Assembly: GCF_040100845.1 (NCBI RefSeq)
Contig: NZ_JAZHSH010000001.1
Coordinates: forward strand, 2,960,501-3,024,500
Source: Chengkuizengella sp. SCS-71B
Lineage (GTDB): Bacteria > Bacillota > Bacilli > Paenibacillales > KCTC-33759
Length of the DNA: 64,000 nt
Reading direction: 5' to 3'
Part shown: piece after piece, positions 60,710-64,000 of the stretch
Position numbering within the stretch: the first letter of the stretch is position 1
How the letters are laid out: each line of letters begins with the position of its first letter
The notes under the pieces: model-generated
Told to the model about the DNA's origin: nothing
Database searches by the model: none
What the model saw: only the letters and a program-made list of their open reading frames with translations
Position numbers and translations under genes: made by a program

Positions 60710-61510
60710 ATGCAGGGCATTAAAGATTTTTTTAGTTGGATCTGGGAATATGTTAGTATTTTTTTTAGTTGGATCTGGGGATATATTAGTGATCTTTGGA
60801 TCTGGGGATACGTATATAATTGGTTATTAAATGATGTTGGAATTAGAATAGATGTAATTGTAGATTATTTCCCATTATTTATGAAAGGAACCTTATATAC
60901 ATTAGGTATTTCTATATCAGCAATTCTTATTGGATGTGTACTTGGACTATTTATTGCTTTTGGTAGATTATCTCCATTTTCAATTATTAGACTGCCGTTT
61001 ATCTGGTATATAACATTTTTTAGAGGAACTCCTTTATTAGTACAAATTTTCATCATTTACCTTGGAGTAGCCCCTCTTTTCATTAGTGGTGCTGGTACTA
61101 CAAAAGCTGTTATTTCAGCCATAATTGGACTCTCTTTGAATTCAGCAGCTTATTTAGCAGAAATTTATAGAGCTGGTATTCAATCTATTGATAAAGGACA
61201 AGTTGAAGCTGGACGATCATTGGGAATGAATAAAGTTCAAACGATGTGGTATATCGTATTGCCACAATCCATTAAAAGAATGATCCCTCCATTTGGAAAC
61301 GAATTTATTACTTTAGTTAAAGATTCGTCTCTGGCTTCTGCTATCGCAGCTCCAGAAATACTTTATTGGGCTCGAGCAGTAAATACAAGGTTCTTCATTA
61401 CTTGGGAACCATTTATATTGATTTCTTTAATATACCTTGTGATAACCTTATCTCTAACTTACTTATTAAATTACATCGAAAAGAGGTGGAATATCGATGA
61501 TAACCGTTAA
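60710..61510 (+). CDS. glnP: Polar amino-acid ABC permease with Trp-rich N-terminal repeats
   Basis: 266 aa. Residues ~45-266 are a normal HisM/GlnP permease ('[20 protein letters not shown]', '[20 protein letters not shown]', EAA loop '[20 protein letters not shown]'). The N-terminal ~35 residues are unusual tandem repeats: 'FFSWIWEY', 'FFSWIWGY', 'LWIWGYVY'. They may form an extra amphipathic or membrane helix. Overlaps the ATPase gene by 14 nt. Confidence 0.9.
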   Translation: MQGIKDFFSWIWEYVSIFFSWIWGYISDLWIWGYVYNWLLNDVGIRIDVIVDYFPLFMKGTLYTLGISISAILIGCVLGLFIAFGRLSPFSIIRLPFIWYITFFRGTPLLVQIFIIYLGVAPLFISGAGTTKAVISAIIGLSLNSAAYLAEIYRAGIQSIDKGQVEAGRSLGMNKVQTMWYIVLPQSIKRMIPPFGNEFITLVKDSSLASAIAAPEILYWARAVNTRFFITWEPFILISLIYLVITLSLTYLLNYIEKRWNIDDNR

Positions 61511-62219
61511 GAATCTGAAAAAATCCTTTGGAGATAATGAAGTCCTAAAAGATATTAATCTTCAAATTGAACCTCAAGAGGTTGTTGTTATCATCGGCCC
61601 TTCAGGATCAGGAAAATCAACCTGCTTACGTTGTATGAACTTATTAGAATCCATTACAGCTGGGGAAGTTTATATCGAGGGTGTGAATCTTACAGACAAA
61701 AACACTAATATAAATGATATTCGTACAGAGGTAGGGATGGTTTTTCAGCAGTTTAATTTATTTCCACATAAATCTGTGCTTGAAAATATTACGCTTGCAC
61801 CGATAAAAGTGAGAAAATGGTCTAAAGAAAAAGCAAATAAAGTAGCATTAGATTTACTGGAAAAAGTAAACTTATCAGAAAAGGCAAATGCGTATCCAGA
61901 TTCATTGTCTGGCGGACAAAAACAACGTGTTGCCATTGCAAGAGCCCTAGCGATGGAACCTAAAATCATGCTGTTTGACGAACCTACTTCTGCACTTGAT
62001 CCAGAAATGGTTGGGGAAGTGTTAGATGTTATGAAACAATTAGCCAAAGAAGGTATGACCATGGTAGTCGTAACTCATGAAATGGGATTTGCACGTGAGG
62101 TTGGGGACCGAGTTATTTTCATGGATGAAGGTTATATTATTGAAGAGAATGTACCTGAGAAACTATTTGATTTCCCATCTCACGAAAGAACAAAATCATT
62201 CTTAAGCAAAGTACTCTAA
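61497..62219 (+). CDS. glnQ: Polar amino-acid ABC ATPase GlnQ
   Basis: 240 aa. Walker A 'GPSGSGKST', Q-loop '[10 protein letters not shown]', signature '[12 protein letters not shown]', Walker B '[13 protein letters not shown]', switch 'VTHEM'. Last gene of the operon. Confidence 0.95.
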   Translation: MITVKNLKKSFGDNEVLKDINLQIEPQEVVVIIGPSGSGKSTCLRCMNLLESITAGEVYIEGVNLTDKNTNINDIRTEVGMVFQQFNLFPHKSVLENITLAPIKVRKWSKEKANKVALDLLEKVNLSEKANAYPDSLSGGQKQRVAIARALAMEPKIMLFDEPTSALDPEMVGEVLDVMKQLAKEGMTMVVVTHEMGFAREVGDRVIFMDEGYIIEENVPEKLFDFPSHERTKSFLSKVL

Positions 62220-62256
62220 GATTGTTAATGACAAAACACTTATATAAAACGAAGAA

Positions 62257-62284
62257 AAACCAGCAAATCTGCTGGTTTATTTTT
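62257..62284. terminator. Terminator of the glutamine transporter operon
   Basis: AAACCAGCA / TGCTGGTTT stem, 4-nt loop, ATTTTTT tail. It also ends the convergent zinc-ribbon gene. Confidence 0.85.
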
Positions 62285-62287
62285 TGA

Positions 62288-62794
62288 TTATAAATTCATT
62301 GTTGAATGACCACATTGTGGGCAAACGTCAACCGAAATCTCTAACACTTCATCGCAGAAGGAACAAGTAAATCGATCCTCATTTCTAGGCTTGATATTTG
62401 TATATTCATGGTCTGCAACATATACATTCCGTACAACCTTCATCTCGAATTTGTGTCCACAAACTGAGCAATAATTGTTATCAATATCTACTAAATGACC
62501 ACAACTACATTCTTTTTTATTTGATAATTCTTTTATTTGTAAATCAATTTGTTTGATTTCATTTTTTAATTGTTCAATATCTTTACACATTATTTCCATG
62601 TCCTGATCCAACTCGACTAGAGCTTGTTTTTGATATTGATCATATATTTTTTCACCAATATACATAAACTTATTATCTATTTCTTTTTGTTTGACAGAAA
62701 TTTTAAATTTTAATTGATTGATTTCAATCACTTCTTTTGCTTTACTGCCTGCTTCAGAAAACCCTTTCTTCAATTTATCTAACATGCTCATCAT
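62288..62794 (-). CDS. Zinc-ribbon coiled-coil protein
   Basis: 168 aa from ATG 62794 (AAGGAG 6 nt upstream). Coiled coil ~5-90, then two zinc ribbons: 'CSCGHLVDIDNNYCSVCGH' and 'CSFCDEVLEISVDVCPQCGH'. No enzymatic motif; probably a structural or adaptor protein. Confidence 0.75.
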   Translation of the reverse strand: MMSMLDKLKKGFSEAGSKAKEVIEINQLKFKISVKQKEIDNKFMYIGEKIYDQYQKQALVELDQDMEIMCKDIEQLKNEIKQIDLQIKELSNKKECSCGHLVDIDNNYCSVCGHKFEMKVVRNVYVADHEYTNIKPRNEDRFTCSFCDEVLEISVDVCPQCGHSTMNL

Positions 62795-63032
62795 CCTGCG
62801 CTCCTTCAATGATCTATTTGCTTTATTTTAAACCACTTCGTTTACAATCATATTATGATCAAAAACATACATTGGTTAATCATAATTATCATTATAAATG
62901 ATTTCATTAATTGATCTATTAAACTACTACATTATCTATTAACTTTACGTAAATTAGTTAAATAAAGTTTCAGAGATAGAGCCAAAGACTCATTAAAAGC
63001 TAATCGCTTCATAAAAGATTTTAAATCACAAT
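62795..63032. other. Short gap, nothing recognised
   Basis: About 240 nt of AT-rich sequence between the zinc-ribbon gene start and the cupin remnant stop. Confidence 0.3.
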
Positions 63033-63284
63033 TTATTTTATTGTTTTAACTTTTACTAAAGCTGACAGATCTATATCTTCTCCTTCAATTACGATAGCTG
63101 TCATTCCTTTATCAGAAGTTGTTTCATGCCATTCACCAGGCTCCCAAAAAGCAGCTTGGCCTTCTTTAATTGGTGTTTTTACACCCTCTTTACCACGAAC
63201 AAATCCTTCACCTTTTACTACTAGAAATAATTGAGCACCTACTGCTTGGTGATGACCTACTATACCATCACGACCAATGAACAT
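63033..63284 (-). pseudogene. 5'-truncated cupin-domain protein
   Basis: Only the second part of a small cupin remains: 'GIVGHHQAVGAQLFLVVKGEGFVRG' and 'EGQAAFWEPGEWHETTSDKG', with the His/Glu metal-site residues. The usual ~40 N-terminal residues are missing, and the DNA just upstream is a GNAT fragment. An apparent deletion fused the two. Confidence 0.6.
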
Positions 63285-63375
63285 ACACCACCATCATAGA
63301 AGAACCCCAGTTTTTTGTAACTAATTGCTTCACTTGATTACTTATCTCGTTTGTTATTTCTTTAATTTCAATCAC
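63285..63375 (-). pseudogene. N-terminal fragment of a GNAT acetyltransferase
   Basis: GTG 63375 reads (M)IEIKEITNEISNQVKQLVT and KNWGSSMMV, the usual start of a GNAT-family protein. It then loses the family pattern near 63290, where cupin sequence begins. The acetyl-CoA-binding part is absent. Confidence 0.5.
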
Positions 63376-63437
63376 TTTTCATAACCTTCTTTTAGTTTAT
63401 TTATTCTTTTTAATGTTTAAGATTTTACAACTTCGTT

Positions 63438-64000
63438 TCAATCCGAATGCTTCTGCAAATCTACAAATTTTTGAGAAGCCTTTGAAATCCATTTATCTTT
63501 CCTGTAAATCAATTGACTATAGAAATTCAAGTTAGGGTTCACAAAAGGTATCATTTTCAACCCCCTATCTTCTATATTATCCTCAACCGCAAAATATGGT
63601 AGAAATGCAATTCCCCAGGAATGTTCGACACCTTTTTTTATCGTCTCAATGCTGCCTAGTTCTAAAGAAATATTAAAAGTAATGAAATGTTTATTCATTT
63701 CATTAATCAAGAATGCACGATATGTGCAACCTTCTTCTGTCAGAATTAATTTCTCATTATCTAAATCTTGGATTGTAAGCTTCGATTGATTAGACAGTGG
63801 ATGATTTCCTTCCATCAAAATGACCATATTTTGCTTTTTTATAGAAATGGTATTTATCTCTTTTGAAGAGTATGGAACATCTAATATTAAACCAAAATCA
63901 ATTTCTTTGACTTTTACTCTATGAATTATATTAGCTTCAGTATCTAGTATAATACGAACCCTAATTTCTGGATAACTCTTTTTAAATTTCTCTAAAATAT
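63438..64000 (-). CDS. LysR-type regulator, effector-binding part (5' end outside window)
   Basis: Open through the right edge. Visible residues form a LysR substrate-binding domain: 'FKKSYPEIRVRIILDTEANI', 'KVKEIDFGLILDVPY', 'MVILMEGNHPLS', 'LILTEEGCTYRAF', 'GSIETIKKGVEHSWGIAFLP'. The DNA-binding domain lies beyond 64000. Target unknown. Confidence 0.88.
   Translation of the reverse strand, partial: ILEKFKKSYPEIRVRIILDTEANIIHRVKVKEIDFGLILDVPYSSKEINTISIKKQNMVILMEGNHPLSNQSKLTIQDLDNEKLILTEEGCTYRAFLINEMNKHFITFNISLELGSIETIKKGVEHSWGIAFLPYFAVEDNIEDRGLKMIPFVNPNLNFYSQLIYRKDKWISKASQKFVDLQKHSD

Overview
The window is AT-rich and carries genes of an endospore-forming member of the Bacillales, possibly Paenibacillaceae-like. 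Evidence includes strong AGGAGG ribosome-binding sites, a sporulation sigma-K gene, Rho-independent terminators rich in G-U pairs, and Gram-positive lipoproteins. No species is assigned.

The central observation is a sigK gene cut into at least three pieces, all on the minus strand. The N-terminal part (27484..27143, residues 1-114) stops matching SigK inside codons for N-E-I. The next 28 codons reappear about 8.5 kb away at 18602..18513. That piece is in turn cut at a second N-E-I site, and the remaining ~95 codons must lie left of base 1. Two independent large-serine-recombinase elements therefore sit in one gene. Element 1 spans about 18597-27148 (8.55 kb, recombinase 25338-26858). Element 2 spans from left of base 1 to about 18512 (recombinase 16957-18498). 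Joining the GAAATT copies at 27143-27148 and 18597-18602 restores the SigK frame exactly. This is the skin arrangement known from Bacillus subtilis and Clostridioides difficile, here in double form.

Element 2 (1-18512) holds a secreted-protein gene cut by the window edge, small hypothetical genes, a kelch/Fn3 secreted protein and a TIR protein. It also holds a prophage early region read right to left: CI/Cro-like switch with operators, tiny phage genes, DnaD-like and DnaC-like replication proteins, MazG-like and DUF3310 proteins, YopX-like, XtrA-like, an ArpU-type regulator and a short tyrosine recombinase. No late phage genes are seen. Near its right end are an RRNPP (HTH+TPR) regulator with a 35-codon pro-peptide gene, a 5'-truncated HsdR-N-like gene, a type I toxin-antitoxin relic and the serine recombinase. 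Element 1 carries secreted proteins and lipoproteins, a second RRNPP regulator with its own 35-codon pro-peptide gene, a small ORF and the second recombinase. Each sigK-splitting element thus has its own putative peptide quorum-sensing pair, and both peptides end in Trp.

Right of 27.5 kb is ordinary chromosome. It has a MutS2-like ATPase, a group IIC intron inserted behind a terminator, a lamin-tail surface protein, a cold-shock protein, a CNNM/CorC transporter, a nicotinamidase-like hydrolase and RecQ. Next comes a contiguous minus-strand nitrite-ammonification block (nrfHA plus Ccm cytochrome c maturation genes) behind an FNR-type palindrome, followed by an LCP protein and an NO-detoxification pair (hmp/nsrR with two NsrR-like boxes). 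The right end has a PAP2 phosphatase, an oligopeptide ABC operon, a lipid kinase, a glutamine-type ABC transporter, a zinc-ribbon protein, a decayed GNAT/cupin junction and a LysR regulator cut by the edge.
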